64,000 nucleotides of DNA, from contig NZ_ML769313.1 of NCBI RefSeq assembly GCF_009720365.1, forward strand, positions 702,980-766,979, in the 5' to 3' direction. Positions 53,262 through 63,018 of the stretch are shown here, in pieces. Every line of letters starts with the position of its first letter. Positions within the stretch are counted from its first letter, which is position 1. Both the position numbers and the translations under genes were made by a program. This stretch comes from Catellatospora paridis. GTDB lineage: Bacteria > Actinomycetota > Actinomycetes > Mycobacteriales > Micromonosporaceae. Below the pieces are notes generated by a model. It was given only the letters and a program-made list of their open reading frames with translations. It was not told where the DNA came from and ran no database searches.

Positions 53262-53364
53262 GCCTCGCTTCCCGCCGACGGAGTGCATGACAGTGGCTTG
53301 ATGCATATCAGGGCCAGGGTCGGCGCGCGGTGGAGGCGGTGCACCAGACGGGAGCAGGCAGGTC

Positions 53365-53907
53365 ATGACGGCGTGGGAGGTGCCGGCCGATGCCGGACGA
53401 GCACAGTGGACCTATACGCCGGGCGTCGGCGTGGGGCCGCTGCGCTTCGGCATGAGCCACGACGAGGCGGCAGCGGTGATGGATGGCTTCGTCGGCGAAC
53501 TCGCCCTCGCGCGGCGGGCCATCGAGCAGACGTGGCAGGCCGAGTTCCGGCTTGCCGACCGCCTCCGCCAAGACGTGGCGGTGACCGCCTGGTATGCCGG
53601 GTCCGAGGGCCTGTTCTGCGTGATCCTCGACGCGCAGTGCGGGCCGCAGGTCAACCTGGACGGGATACGGCTGGTCGGCCGGGTGCCGTCGGAATGGGAG
53701 GCGGACTTCCTCGCCTACGCGCTTTCGCGTGGCATCACGCCGCAGTATGCGCCCAGCGGCGAACCGGGAGCTGACGAATTCGGCCTCATCATGCGCACCC
53801 AGCGGGTCGGCGATGCGGTCCTGACCAGGCCGGCGCTCGGCGTCGTCCGGGAGCGTGCGAACACGTTGTGGGACAGCCTGCCTTACGACCGGCTCAGTGA
53901 CGGTTGA
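53365..53907 (+). CDS. Unknown protein, tandem paralogue 1
   Basis: A 180-residue soluble protein: VGVGPLRFGMSHDEAAAVMDGF near the start, then GPQVNLDGIRLVGRVPSEWEADF and NTLWDSLPYD at the end. The next gene, 100 bp downstream, is about 60 % alike over its length with the same motifs in order. No catalytic signature is obvious. Proteins with the GPLRFGM segment are common and unassigned in actinomycetes; an immunity role is possible. Confidence 0.72.
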   Translation: MTAWEVPADAGRAQWTYTPGVGVGPLRFGMSHDEAAAVMDGFVGELALARRAIEQTWQAEFRLADRLRQDVAVTAWYAGSEGLFCVILDAQCGPQVNLDGIRLVGRVPSEWEADFLAYALSRGITPQYAPSGEPGADEFGLIMRTQRVGDAVLTRPALGVVRERANTLWDSLPYDRLSDG

Positions 53908-54007
53908 GCCGCGCAGCTGCTGTCGACGCCTCGGGGCGGCCCGCGAGACTCGACGAAGCCTAGGCTCATCGCGTTGACGAGCGATCGCCGGACAGGAGCG
54001 GTAGGTC

Positions 54008-54553
54008 ATGTCGTTGTGGGAGGTGCTGGCCGACGTCGAGCGCGAGCAGTGGACGTTCATGCCGTCGGTCGGCGTGGGGCCGCTGCGGTTCGGCATGAGC
54101 CACGACGAGGCGGCCGTGGTGATGGACTGGTTCGCGGTGGTCGTCGACGGCACGTTCCGTGAGCGCGACGACACACGTAAAGCCGAGTTTCGCTCGGTGC
54201 GCGACCGCCCTTCGGTCCAGCCCGCGGTGACGGCGTACTACAGCCGGGTCGAGGGGCTGTACTGCGTGGTGGTCGACGCTCGGTGCGGGCCGCAGGTCAC
54301 CCTCGACGGGCTGCGGCTCGTCGGCCGCGTGCCGTCCGAGTGGGAGGCGGACTTCCTCGCCTACGCCCTGCCGCGCGGCATCGCGCCGCGGTATGCGCCG
54401 GAGGGCGACCTGGCGCCCGAGGAGCTCGGGCTGCTCATCCGAGTGCAGCGGGCCGGTGACGTCGTGCTGACCCGGCCCGTGTTCGGGATCGTCCGCGAAC
54501 GCGCGCACACGCTGTGGGACAGCCTCCCGTACGACGAGTTCCAGGTCCACTGA
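54008..54553 (+). CDS. Unknown protein, tandem paralogue 2
   Basis: A 181-residue duplicate of the preceding protein: VGVGPLRFGMSHDEAAVVMDWF, GPQVTLDGLRLVGRVPSEWEADF and HTLWDSLPYD are shared. The region between them (residues 35-80) differs most, so the two copies may bind different partners. AGGAGCGGTAG precedes the ATG. Convergent with the next gene, 7 bp apart. Confidence 0.72.
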   Translation: MSLWEVLADVEREQWTFMPSVGVGPLRFGMSHDEAAVVMDWFAVVVDGTFRERDDTRKAEFRSVRDRPSVQPAVTAYYSRVEGLYCVVVDARCGPQVTLDGLRLVGRVPSEWEADFLAYALPRGIAPRYAPEGDLAPEELGLLIRVQRAGDVVLTRPVFGIVRERAHTLWDSLPYDEFQVH

Positions 54554-54560
54554 CGGCCGC

Positions 54561-55751
54561 TCAACCAGCCGCCGGACCTGCCGTGGCGGGCGGTGGACTG
54601 GAGGCGGGCGGGTCGAACACGGCGAGCCTGGGATCGGTGGCCAGCGTCGTCACCTGCTCGCCGAGCGGCGTGTACTGGGCGCTGGCCGGCAGCGCCGCGC
54701 GGACGTCCGGCGTGTTGGTGATCGTCACCAGGACCAGGCTGTGACCGGTGTAGGCCGCCACCGACCACCAGTCCGCGTCCGTGCCCAGGCGGTGTCCGGC
54801 CGCCCGCGCCTCCGGCGTCTCGTGCACGCCGTACTGTTCGAGGACCCAGCCCTCCTCGGTGACGCTGGACAGTCGGCAGATGGCGAGCCGGACGCAGTGC
54901 TGCTGATCGGGCAAGGCGATGGTGGGAGCCACGGAGATGGTCACCGTGCCCTGCCCGCTGGCCGTGGTCATCCGCACCGCCACCGTCAGCGCGGCCGGGC
55001 CGATCTCCGGGTCGAGCAGCGCGGCCAGCGGCCGGGCGTCCCCGCGGTCGTCGAGCCCGAGGTCGACCCGCTCCAGGCCGCCCGGGTTCACCTTGGTCCG
55101 GAAGTACGCGGCGACCTCACAGCTCAGCCGTTCCCGGCGGGCCTGCTCGGGCATCACCGTCGCGCCGCGCAGCGGCAGGTCGCCGGTCAGCGCCGTCAGC
55201 CGGCCCATCCCGCCGTCGACGACCACGCCCACCGGCGTTTCCGACGATGTCGGGGAGCCGGACGGCGGCGACGGGAGCCCGGCCATGCAGTCCTCGGCCT
55301 CGGGCAGCGGCGCGCCGCCCGGCACCGGGCGCAGCAGGACCAGCAGAACCCCGGCCGCGACCAGCCCGAGCACGGTCACTGCCGCCGTGACGGCGCGCAG
55401 CACCCGCTGCCGGGCCCGGCCGACCGCGATCAGCTCGTCGGAGGTGAACGGGACCGGCGGCGCGAGCACGTCGGGGCCGGCGTCGGCGCGCTCCGGGGCG
55501 GTCGTGTGGCGCAGTAGGTATAGCAGGGCCTGCTCGGCGTAGACCTCGGGTGGTTCCTGGGTGGGGGAGTCCCCGCGCCGGTAGACGCTCAGCAGGACCT
55601 GGCGGGTGAGCCGGTCGGCGGTGTCCCAGTCGCCGCAGCGGGCGTACGCGAGCCGCCGCAGCCGTCCGGTGTAGACGCTGACGAACTCGGCGTAGTCGGC
55701 CTCCCATGTGCGCACGTCGCCAGTGAACACCGTAGATGGTGATCGCGTCAT
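54561..55751 (-). CDS. Sigma-region-2-like segment fused to a TM/outer domain
   Basis: A 396-residue protein. Residues 20-80 resemble region 2 of SigE-type sigma factors (EFVSVYTGRLRRLAYARCGDWDTADRLTRQVLLSVYR) but no region 4 follows. A TM helix (about 118-140) and a 250-residue extracytoplasmic domain come instead. Sigma factor and membrane partner are adjacent genes elsewhere in the window (11578/12123 and 40719/41339); here the two kinds of part are in one chain. It may be a decayed fusion or a decoy that binds polymerase or anti-sigma factors. Confidence 0.7.
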   Translation of the reverse strand: MTRSPSTVFTGDVRTWEADYAEFVSVYTGRLRRLAYARCGDWDTADRLTRQVLLSVYRRGDSPTQEPPEVYAEQALLYLLRHTTAPERADAGPDVLAPPVPFTSDELIAVGRARQRVLRAVTAAVTVLGLVAAGVLLVLLRPVPGGAPLPEAEDCMAGLPSPPSGSPTSSETPVGVVVDGGMGRLTALTGDLPLRGATVMPEQARRERLSCEVAAYFRTKVNPGGLERVDLGLDDRGDARPLAALLDPEIGPAALTVAVRMTTASGQGTVTISVAPTIALPDQQHCVRLAICRLSSVTEEGWVLEQYGVHETPEARAAGHRLGTDADWWSVAAYTGHSLVLVTITNTPDVRAALPASAQYTPLGEQVTTLATDPRLAVFDPPASSPPPATAGPAAG

Positions 55752-55759
55752 CCCCCGGA

Positions 55760-55775
55760 CGGAGAGCGCTCTCCG
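55760..55775. promoter_or_regulatory. 16-bp perfect palindrome
   Basis: CGGAGAGCGCTCTCCG, with the LacI-type core GAGCGCTC, lies 9 bp before the start of the 54561-55751 gene and 7 bp after the ureD stop. It could be an operator or part of a terminator. Confidence 0.6.
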
Positions 55776-55782
55776 CGATGGG

Positions 55783-56499
55783 TCAGGCGTCGAGGTATCC
55801 GCGCAGCACGTGCGCGTCCGGCGCGGTGGCGCTGACGAGCGTCGCCGGGCCGGTCAACGGCATCCGTACCGCCGTGGCGCCCAGCACGACCGGCGGCGTG
55901 GGCGCGGCGTCGGGGTCGACGAGCAGCAGCGATCCGGTGGCCCGCGCGCCGCCGAGCACGGCCGGGCCGTCCCAGCCGGGCGTGCCCGGCCCGATCGTCA
56001 GCGACTGGCGCAGCAGGGGACCGCCGTCGTAGTCGACCGCCGTGCTGACCACCGCGTCGCCCGGCCGCTCGTCGTGGCGGCCGCAGATCAGCTCCTCGCG
56101 CCACCACAGCCGAGCCCCACCGGCCAGCTCCACCGTGGACGTCGCCTGGTGGCGGCAGCCGGCCGCGGCGACGAGCTGCTCCGGCAGCCAGCGCAGCTCG
56201 CCGCCCGCGGCGACGGTCGCGGTGACCGTCATCCGGGACGGCGCGCCGTCGCGGCCGGGCAGTGCGATCGAGGCGGCGACGGAGCGTACGCACAGCGCCG
56301 CGCCCTCGCCGACCTCGATCTCGATGCGCAGGTCGTCGCCGCCGAGCGGCCCGGCGGCGCTGCCGATCAGGTGCACCGTCGCCATGGGCGAGCCGTCCGG
56401 CGTGTGCCGCAGCTGCAGGGGCGGCTCACCGCGCAGGCGCGCCAGCCGGGTGCCGCCCCGGCCGTCGGCCTCGGCGACGATCCTGGCCAGCGCCCGCAT
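55783..56499 (-). CDS. ureD: Urease accessory protein UreD
   Basis: A 238-residue protein that helps load nickel into urease. Family strands QLRHTPDGSPMATVHLIGSAAGPLGGDDLRIEIEVGEGA and the SMTV-like turn RMTVTATVAAGGELRWLPEQLVAAAGC are present. ATG overlaps the ureG stop (TGATG). It is the last gene of the ure operon; it is the scaffold on which UreF and UreG sit. Confidence 0.88.
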   Translation of the reverse strand: MRALARIVAEADGRGGTRLARLRGEPPLQLRHTPDGSPMATVHLIGSAAGPLGGDDLRIEIEVGEGAALCVRSVAASIALPGRDGAPSRMTVTATVAAGGELRWLPEQLVAAAGCRHQATSTVELAGGARLWWREELICGRHDERPGDAVVSTAVDYDGGPLLRQSLTIGPGTPGWDGPAVLGGARATGSLLLVDPDAAPTPPVVLGATAVRMPLTGPATLVSATAPDAHVLRGYLDA

Positions 56500-57317
56500 C
56501 AGCGCACCCCGGCCGGCGCGGGCCCGCGATCCTGCGCGTCGGCGTGGCTGTGGCCCTCGGCCCCGGCGTGCGTTCGGCTGTGCGCATGACTGTCGCCCTG
56601 GGCTCCGGCGTGTCCGAGGCCGCGGCTGTGCGCGACGACGTGACGCACCCAGGCGGCGACCTGGCTCGCGTGCGGGTCCTGGGCGATGGACTGGAAGATC
56701 GTGGGCAGCGTGCCGCGGCGGGCGCGGGCGTCGCGGTCCATCACGGCCAGGTCCGCGCCGACCAGCGGGGCGAGGTCGGTCTTGTTGATGACGAGCAGGT
56801 CGGCCGTGGTGACGCCGGGGCCGCCCTTGCGCGGCACCTTGTCGCCGCCGGCCACGTCGACCACGAAGATCTGCTGGTCGACCAGGCCCTTGCTGAACGT
56901 GGCGGTGAGGTTGTCGCCGCCGCTCTCGACGAGCACCAGGTCCAGCGGGCCGAGCGCGTCCTCCAGCTCCTCGACCGCGTCGAGGTTGGCGGAGATGTCG
57001 TCGCGGATCGCGGTGTGCGGGCAGCAGCCGGTCTCCACCGCGCGGATGCGCGCCGAGTCGAGCACCCCGGCCCGTTTGAGGAAGTCGGCGTCCTCGGTGG
57101 TGTAGATGTCGTTGGTCACCACCGCCAGCCGCAGCTGTCCGGCCAGCGCGCGGCACAGGGCGGCGACCAGCGCGGTCTTGCCGGAGCCGACCGGCCCGCC
57201 GATGCCGATGCGCACCGCCCGGTCCAGTTGCGGCAGCGGCGGGTGCGGGTCGACGCCCGGCTCGGGGTGGGTGTGGGGCACCGTTTCGTCGTGGTCGTAG
57301 GCGTGGTCAGCTCGCAA
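56499..57317 (-). CDS. ureG: Urease accessory GTPase UreG
   Basis: A 272-residue SIMIBI-class GTPase that drives nickel insertion. Walker [12 protein letters not shown], switch [10 protein letters not shown] (the CPH metal-binding motif), VESGGDNL and [13 protein letters not shown] are intact. TTG 57317 has GGGAGGTG 6 nt upstream and overlaps the ureF stop by 11 bp. Both ends are His-rich ([18 protein letters not shown] at the start and HSHADA-type repeats over the last 45 residues); ordinary UreG lacks the C-terminal tail. With no ureE here, the tails may store nickel. Confidence 0.92.
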   Translation of the reverse strand: MRADHAYDHDETVPHTHPEPGVDPHPPLPQLDRAVRIGIGGPVGSGKTALVAALCRALAGQLRLAVVTNDIYTTEDADFLKRAGVLDSARIRAVETGCCPHTAIRDDISANLDAVEELEDALGPLDLVLVESGGDNLTATFSKGLVDQQIFVVDVAGGDKVPRKGGPGVTTADLLVINKTDLAPLVGADLAVMDRDARARRGTLPTIFQSIAQDPHASQVAAWVRHVVAHSRGLGHAGAQGDSHAHSRTHAGAEGHSHADAQDRGPAPAGVR

Positions 57318-58014
57318 AGAGACGCACCTCCCAGGTGGCGTGCAGTTCGGCGGAGATGTCGGCCAGCGGCGCAGCGTGGGCCGGCAGCTCCTGGGGTGAC
57401 TTGTGGGCGACCGCCGCGGCGGCGGCCGCGATCTCGTCGCAGGCGCCGGCCATCCGGGCCAGCAGATTCTGCACCTGGTACGGGTCCAGCCCGAGCAGCC
57501 GCACCGCCGCACTGGCCGGCCCGGTGAGCACCCCGTACGCCGCGATCTGCGCGGCCTCCTCCGTGGACAGTCCCGCCGCGGCCGCCGTCACCCCCAGCGC
57601 CAGCGGCTGGTGCGGCCCGTCCGGGTGCTTCGGCAGCTGCCCGTACAGCTCGCTCGGCCACGTGTTGCGCCCCGCCCGTAGCAGCGCCCGGCCCTGCCGC
57701 CGTGACGCGAGCCGCAGCGCAGGTGACACCGTCCGCGCCTCCAACTCCCGGTCAAGCGAAAGGAAGGGCACCGTCACATCGGATTCCGTAGCGGAAGGTG
57801 CGCTTCCCGTCCGCGCAGCGGACAGGTGGGTGGCGGCGGTGAACGCGGCGGTGACGGGCGCGGCGTAGGAGAGGCGGCCGTGCAGGAACTGCTCCAGGCC
57901 GGCCAGGTCGGTGACCCGGCCGGCCGCGACGGCCGCCTCCAGGCCGCTGGAGTGGGCGTGGCCTCCGGACGGGAAGCGCCCGTCGGCCAGCAGCAGGTAT
58001 GCGGTGCGGTGCAT
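57307..58014 (-). CDS. ureF: Urease accessory protein UreF
   Basis: A 235-residue helical protein: [23 protein letters not shown] at the start and [21 protein letters not shown] near residue 175 are family marks. It controls GTP hydrolysis by UreG during maturation. ATG overlaps the ureC stop (TGATG). Confidence 0.9.
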   Translation of the reverse strand: MHRTAYLLLADGRFPSGGHAHSSGLEAAVAAGRVTDLAGLEQFLHGRLSYAAPVTAAFTAATHLSAARTGSAPSATESDVTVPFLSLDRELEARTVSPALRLASRRQGRALLRAGRNTWPSELYGQLPKHPDGPHQPLALGVTAAAAGLSTEEAAQIAAYGVLTGPASAAVRLLGLDPYQVQNLLARMAGACDEIAAAAAAVAHKSPQELPAHAAPLADISAELHATWEVRLFAS

Positions 58015-59720
58015 CAGAACAGGAAGTACCGCTGGGCCATGGGCAGGACCGTCGGCGGGTCCGGCTCGACGGCTTCGCCGTCGATGCGGACGGTGAACGT
58101 GTCCGCATCGACCTCGATGTGCGGCATCGCGCTGTTGTGCGGCAGGTCGGCCTTGCCGCGTGAGCGCACGTTCGCGACGGGCACCAGCGCCCGCTTGACG
58201 TCGAGTTCCAGGCCCGCCTCCAGCGCCGCCGGGGCGACGAAGGCCAGGGAGGTCTTGGCGGGCACGACGCCGTACGCGCCGAACATGGGGCGGGGCAGGA
58301 TGGGCTGGGGGGTGGGGATGGACGCGTTGGCGTCGCCCATCTGCGCGTACGCGATCATGCCGCCCTTCATCACCAGGTGCGGCCGCACCCCGAAGAACGC
58401 CGGATCCCACAGCACCAGGTCGGCGAGCTTGCCGGGCTCGACCGAGCCGATCTGCTCCTCCAGCCCGTTGGCCATGGCCGCGCAGATGGTGTACTTCGCG
58501 ACGTACCGCTTGGCCCGGTTGTTGTCGGCCGACGAGTCGCCGGGCAGTGCGCCGACCCGGTCCTTCATCACGTGCGCGGTCTGCCAGGTGCGCAGCACGA
58601 CCTCGCCGATGCGGCCCATCGCCTGCGAGTCCGACCCGATGATCGAGATCGCGCCGAGGTCGTGCAGCAGGTCCTCGGCGGCCATCGTGGACGGCCGGAT
58701 CCGGCTCTCCGCGAATGCCAGGTCCTCCGGCACGGCGGCGTTCAGGTGGTGGCACACCATCAGCATGTCCAGGTGCTCGGCCAGGGTGTTGCGGGTGTAC
58801 GGCCGGGTCGGGTTGGTCGACGACGGCAGGATGTTGGGCAGGCTCGCGACCGTGATGATGTCGGGCGCGTGCCCGCCCCCGGCGCCCTCGGTGTGGTACG
58901 AGTGGATCGCCCGGCCGTTGATCGCGGCCAGGGTGTCCTGCACGAACCCGGCCTCGTTCAGGGTGTCGGTGTGGATGGACACCTGCACCCCCGAGGCGTC
59001 CGCGACCCGCAGGCAGGCGTCGATCGCTGCCGGAGTGGTGCCCCAGTCCTCGTGTAGCTTGAAGCCGCCCGCGCCCGCCCGCAGCTGCTCCCACATGGCC
59101 TCCTCGGAGACCGTGTTGCCCTTGCCCAGCAGCAGCACGTTGACCGGGAACGTGTCGAGCGCCTCGAACATCCGCGCCAGGTGCCAGGCGTTGGCGGTGA
59201 CGGTGGTGGCCTTCGTGCCCTCGGCCGGCCCGGTGCCCCCGCCGACCAGCGTGGTGACACCGCCCGCGAGGGCCTCGTGCACCAGCTGCGGGCAGATGAA
59301 GTGCACGTGCGTGTCGACGGCCCCGGCGGTCACGATCTTCCCGTTGCCCGCGACGACCTCGGTGGCCGGGCCGATGACCAGGTCGGGGTGTACGCCCGGC
59401 ATGGTGTCCGGATTGCCTGCGCGTCCGATGGCGACGATGCGCCCGTCGCGGATGCCGATGTCGGCCTTGACGATGCCCCAGTGGTCCAGGATCACCGCGC
59501 CGGTGATGACCGTGTCCAGCGCACCCTGGGCGCGGGTGGCCCGCGACTGGCCCATCGACTCGCGGATCACCTTGCCGCCGCCGAAGACGGCCTCGTCGCC
59601 GCCCGCGCAGCGGTCCTCCTCCACCTCGATGAGCAGGTTCGTGTCGGCGAGCCGGATGCGGTCGCCGGTGGTGGGGCCGTACAGCGCGGCGTACCGCTCG
59701 CGGCTGACCAGGATCGTCAT
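58014..59720 (-). CDS. ureC: Urease catalytic subunit alpha
   Basis: A 568-residue metallohydrolase that splits urea to ammonia and carbamate. Active-site residues are all seen: HVHF (two His, Ni), GFKLHEDWG (carbamylated Lys and His), SIHTDTLNE, the flap MVCHHLN with Cys and catalytic His, and GSDSQAMGR with the Ni-binding Asp. ATG 59720 has GGAGGAG 5-6 nt upstream and overlaps the ureB stop. Confidence 0.97.
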   Translation of the reverse strand: MTILVSRERYAALYGPTTGDRIRLADTNLLIEVEEDRCAGGDEAVFGGGKVIRESMGQSRATRAQGALDTVITGAVILDHWGIVKADIGIRDGRIVAIGRAGNPDTMPGVHPDLVIGPATEVVAGNGKIVTAGAVDTHVHFICPQLVHEALAGGVTTLVGGGTGPAEGTKATTVTANAWHLARMFEALDTFPVNVLLLGKGNTVSEEAMWEQLRAGAGGFKLHEDWGTTPAAIDACLRVADASGVQVSIHTDTLNEAGFVQDTLAAINGRAIHSYHTEGAGGGHAPDIITVASLPNILPSSTNPTRPYTRNTLAEHLDMLMVCHHLNAAVPEDLAFAESRIRPSTMAAEDLLHDLGAISIIGSDSQAMGRIGEVVLRTWQTAHVMKDRVGALPGDSSADNNRAKRYVAKYTICAAMANGLEEQIGSVEPGKLADLVLWDPAFFGVRPHLVMKGGMIAYAQMGDANASIPTPQPILPRPMFGAYGVVPAKTSLAFVAPAALEAGLELDVKRALVPVANVRSRGKADLPHNSAMPHIEVDADTFTVRIDGEAVEPDPPTVLPMAQRYFLF

Positions 59721-60022
59721 AGTTCTCCTCCGCACTCGCCGCGCAGGCCCGGCACGATGCGCGCCCCGCCCAGCGGGACCAGCTCGACCTCACGGGTGAC
59801 GCCGGGTTCGAAGCGCACGGCGGTGCCCGCGGGCACCGCCAGCCGTTGGCCCCACGCCGCGGTGCGGTCGAAGGACAGGCCGGGGTTGGCCTCGGCGAAG
59901 TGGTAGTGCGAGCCCACCTGCACCGGGCGGTCCGCGGTGTTGACCACGATCAGCGTGGTGATCGGCCGATCGATGTTGATCTCGACGGGACCCTCTCCGA
60001 AGAGGATCTCACCGGGGATCAT
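59717..60022 (-). CDS. ureB: Urease subunit beta
   Basis: A 101-residue structural subunit: [16 protein letters not shown], then [18 protein letters not shown] and [17 protein letters not shown] are family-specific. ATGA-type overlaps with ureA and ureC. Confidence 0.95.
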   Translation of the reverse strand: MIPGEILFGEGPVEINIDRPITTLIVVNTADRPVQVGSHYHFAEANPGLSFDRTAAWGQRLAVPAGTAVRFEPGVTREVELVPLGGARIVPGLRGECGGEL

Positions 60023-60321
60023 CGGATCGGGTGGTGCACGGTCACCAGCTTGGTGCCGTCCGGGAACGTGGCCTCCACCTGCACCTCCTTCAGCATCTCG
60101 GGGACGCCGTCCAGCACGTCCGCGCGGGTGAGCACCTGGGCGCCCGCGTCCATCAGGTCGACCACGGTGCGCCCGTCCCGGGCGCCCTCCAGCAGGAAAC
60201 GGGTGATGATCGCGACCGACTCGGGGTGGTTGAGCAGCAGACCGCGGGCACGGCGGCGCTCGGCGACGTCGGCCGCCACATGGATGAGCAGTCGTTCCTG
60301 CTCATGCTGGGTGAGGAACAT
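60019..60321 (-). CDS. ureA: Urease subunit gamma
   Basis: A 100-residue structural subunit: [46 protein letters not shown] [13 protein letters not shown] and [14 protein letters not shown] at the end. AAGGA lies 7 nt before the ATG. Starts 11 bp after the urtE stop, so urea import and hydrolysis genes share one transcript. Confidence 0.96.
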   Translation of the reverse strand: MFLTQHEQERLLIHVAADVAERRRARGLLLNHPESVAIITRFLLEGARDGRTVVDLMDAGAQVLTRADVLDGVPEMLKEVQVEATFPDGTKLVTVHHPIR

Positions 60322-60332
60322 GAACCGTCCTT

Positions 60333-61025
60333 CTACACGGTGAGGGCAGCGCGTACGGCGGGTTCGGCGCCGGTGCCGCCCGCGCCGGATGACGTCACTC
60401 TGCCCGATTCGAGCACGTGGTAGCGATGCGCCGCGCGCAGCGCGAACCCCAGATGCTGCTCGACCAGCAGCACTGACAGCCCGTCCACCCCGGCCAGGGA
60501 CAGCACCGCCTGCTCGATCTCGGCGACGACGTTGGGCTGGATGCCTTCCGTCGGCTCGTCGAGCAGCAGCAGCTTGGGCCGGGTGATCAGGGCACGGGCG
60601 ATGGCGAGCTGCTGGCGCTGCCCGCCGGACAGCAGCCCGGCCCGGCGGCGCATCAGGCCGTTCAGCGCGGGGAACAGGTCCAGCGCGGAAGCCAGGGCCT
60701 GCCGGCCGCCGCGTCTGCCGTCGGCGACCAGTTGCAGGTTCTCCGCCGTGGTCAGGTGCGGGAAGCACTGCTGGCCCTGCGGCACGTACGCCATGCCGCG
60801 CGCGACCCGCACGTGCGGGGCCAGCTTCGTGACGTCCTCGCCGCCGAACAGCACCATGCCCTGCTTGGGCCGGAGCAGGCCGATGGCGGCCCGCAGCAGG
60901 GTGCTCTTGCCCGCGCCGTTGTGCCCCAGCACCGCCGTCACCTTGCCGTCGTCGACGGTCACGTCGACGCCGTGCAGCACGGTGCTGCGGCCGTACCCGG
61001 CGTGCACCCCTTCGATCCGCAGCAT
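60333..61025 (-). CDS. urtE: Urea ABC transporter ATP-binding protein UrtE
   Basis: A 230-residue LivF-like ATPase: Walker [16 protein letters not shown]-like [13 protein letters not shown], signature [15 protein letters not shown] and [15 protein letters not shown], the last being the UrtE hallmark. ATG 61025 overlaps the urtD stop as TGATG; a GTG one codon earlier is possible. Confidence 0.94.
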   Translation of the reverse strand: MLRIEGVHAGYGRSTVLHGVDVTVDDGKVTAVLGHNGAGKSTLLRAAIGLLRPKQGMVLFGGEDVTKLAPHVRVARGMAYVPQGQQCFPHLTTAENLQLVADGRRGGRQALASALDLFPALNGLMRRRAGLLSGGQRQQLAIARALITRPKLLLLDEPTEGIQPNVVAEIEQAVLSLAGVDGLSVLLVEQHLGFALRAAHRYHVLESGRVTSSGAGGTGAEPAVRAALTV

Positions 61026-61813
61026 CACGCCTCCGCTCCCTGGGCCACCGGCTCGTCGTGGGCGGTGTCGTGCGTGGAGGCGTGCCCGAGGTAGACCTCC
61101 TGCACCTTCGGGTCGGCCTGCACCTGCGCGACGGTGCCCTCGCTGAGCACCTTGCCCGCGTGCAGCACGGTGACGGTGTCGGCGAAGCGGCGCAGGAAAT
61201 CCATGTCGTGCTCGATGACGACCACGGTGCGGTCACCGGCCACTCTGCCCAGCAGCTCCCCGGTGGCCTCCCGCTCCTCGTGGCTCATCCCGGCGACGGG
61301 CTCGTCGAGCAGCAGCAGCCGGGCGTTCTGCACCAGCAGCATGCCGATCTCCAGCCACTGCTTCTGCCCGTGCGCGAGCGTGCCCGCGAGCACGCCCCGC
61401 CGGTCGGTCAGCCCGATCGTCTCCAGTGCGTACGCCACATCGTCGGGCACCGCCCCGCGGCGGCGCAGCATCGTCCACGGGCTGCGGCCCGCGCCCGCCG
61501 CGATGTCGAGGTTCTGCAGCACCGTCAGCTCCTCGAACAGCGCCGCGGTCTGGAACGTGCGGCCCACGCCCAGTCGGGCGATGCGGTGCACATCCCGGCC
61601 GAGCAGCTCCTGCTCGCCGAACCGCGCCGAACCGGTCGCCTTGACCAAGCCCGTCACCGCGTCGACCAGCGTCGTCTTGCCCGCCCCGTTGGGTCCGATG
61701 AGGAACCGGATGTCGCCCGGCTCCACGTCCAGGTCGACGCCGTCGACGGCGACGAAGCCGTCGAACACCACCCGCAGCCCGCGAATCCGCAGGCCCGCTG
61801 CCGTCTCGCTCAT
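61025..61813 (-). CDS. urtD: Urea ABC transporter ATP-binding protein UrtD
   Basis: A 262-residue LivG-like ATPase: Walker [30 protein letters not shown], signature [15 protein letters not shown] and [25 protein letters not shown] in place of LSGGQ is normal for UrtD. Pairs with UrtE to drive UrtB/UrtC. Confidence 0.95.
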   Translation of the reverse strand: MSETAAGLRIRGLRVVFDGFVAVDGVDLDVEPGDIRFLIGPNGAGKTTLVDAVTGLVKATGSARFGEQELLGRDVHRIARLGVGRTFQTAALFEELTVLQNLDIAAGAGRSPWTMLRRRGAVPDDVAYALETIGLTDRRGVLAGTLAHGQKQWLEIGMLLVQNARLLLLDEPVAGMSHEEREATGELLGRVAGDRTVVVIEHDMDFLRRFADTVTVLHAGKVLSEGTVAQVQADPKVQEVYLGHASTHDTAHDEPVAQGAEA

Positions 61814-61844
61814 GCCGTGCTCCTTCCTGGCGCGCCGATGCCGT

Positions 61845-62951
61845 TCACGCTGCCGCCTCCTTGACCAGAACCGGTGCGTCCGCCTGCGGGACGAGCGGCG
61901 CCGCAGTCTCCCGGCGGCGCTTGACCATGCCCCACAGCGAGGCCAGGCCGCCGGGCAGGAACGCGACCACCAGCACGAACATCGCGCCCTGCAGGTAGGT
62001 CCAGGTGCCCGGGAAACGCTCCGACAGCGCCGTCTTCGCCCAGGCCACGGCGACAGCGCCGAGCACCGGGCCGAGCAGCGCCGCCCGGCCGCCCACGGCC
62101 ACCCCGATCACGAACTCGATCGAGGGCACGATGCCGATCAGCGCCGGGGAGATGATGCCGACCGCGGGCACGAACAGCGCCCCTGCCAGGCCCGCCATAC
62201 CGGCGGCGACGACGTATGCGACGAGCTTGACGTTGGCGGGGTTGTAGCCGAGGAAGCGGACCCGGTTCTCGGAGTCGCGCACCGCGACCAGCAGCTCGCC
62301 GTAGCGCGAGTGCATGAGCTGCCGGGTGAGCGCGAGCAGGGCCAGCAGCACCCCGGCGATGATGAAGTAGACCATGCGCTGGTTGACCGGGTCGTCGAGG
62401 TCGTAGCCGAAGAAGCCCTCGATGTCGGTGAGCCCGTTGGTGCCGCCGGTGGTGCCCTGCTGGCCGATCAGCAGGATGACCATGGCGGCGGCCAGGGCCT
62501 GGCTGAGGATCGCGAAGTACGCGCCGCGCACCCGCCGCCGGAACACCAGCGAGCCGAGCCCGAAGGCCACCAGCATCGGCAGCAGCACCGTGGCGGCCAG
62601 CGCGAACACCGGGTTCGCGAACGGGGCCCACCACGCGGGGAGCTCGTCGAGCTGCCCGTACAGCTCCATGAAGTCGGGCATGTTGCCCTCGCCCGCGTCG
62701 GCGAGCTTGAGGTGCATGGCCATCGCGTAGCCGCCCAGGCCGAAGAACACGCCCTGGCCGAGGGTGAGCAGGCCGCCGCGGCCCCAGGCCAGGCCGATGC
62801 CGACCGCGACGATCGCGAAGCACAGGTATTTGGCCAGCAGGCTGAGCCGGAAGTCGGTCAGCAGCGCCGGTGCGGCCGCGAACAGCACCACCGCACCGAG
62901 CCCGAAGCCCAGCCAGGCTCGCGCGCGCGGGTTCAGCTTCAGCCCGTTCAT
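61845..62951 (-). CDS. urtC: Urea ABC transporter permease UrtC
   Basis: A 368-residue LivM-like permease of about ten TM helices: YLCFAIVAVGIGLAWGRGGLLTLGQGVFFGLGGYAMAMHLKL, GTTGGTNGLTDIEGFFG and the docking loop SENRVRFLGYNPANVKL. AGGAGAAGG lies before ATG 62951; the 15 extra in-frame codons upstream belong to a dispersed repeat. Confidence 0.94.
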   Translation of the reverse strand: MNGLKLNPRARAWLGFGLGAVVLFAAAPALLTDFRLSLLAKYLCFAIVAVGIGLAWGRGGLLTLGQGVFFGLGGYAMAMHLKLADAGEGNMPDFMELYGQLDELPAWWAPFANPVFALAATVLLPMLVAFGLGSLVFRRRVRGAYFAILSQALAAAMVILLIGQQGTTGGTNGLTDIEGFFGYDLDDPVNQRMVYFIIAGVLLALLALTRQLMHSRYGELLVAVRDSENRVRFLGYNPANVKLVAYVVAAGMAGLAGALFVPAVGIISPALIGIVPSIEFVIGVAVGGRAALLGPVLGAVAVAWAKTALSERFPGTWTYLQGAMFVLVVAFLPGGLASLWGMVKRRRETAAPLVPQADAPVLVKEAAA

Positions 62952-63018
62952 GCCTTCTCCTCGCTGCGCTCGTCGGCGGCATGACAATGAAGCCACATGA
63001 TTCGCTCGCTGCGCTCGC
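62952..63018. repeat. Short dispersed repeat between urtB and urtC
   Basis: On the minus strand GAGCGCAGCGAGCGAATC (just after the urtB stop) and GAGCGCAGCGAGGAGAAG (just before urtC) flank a 30-bp middle; it is a GAGCGCAGCGAG direct repeat. This motif is frequent between actinobacterial genes in my experience. It supplies the urtC ribosome site. Confidence 0.6.

Noticed and set aside
57307..59793. A single 828-codon frame covering ureF and the ureC region
   Set aside because: Only the first-strand part matching UreF is real; the rest is another frame of ureC.
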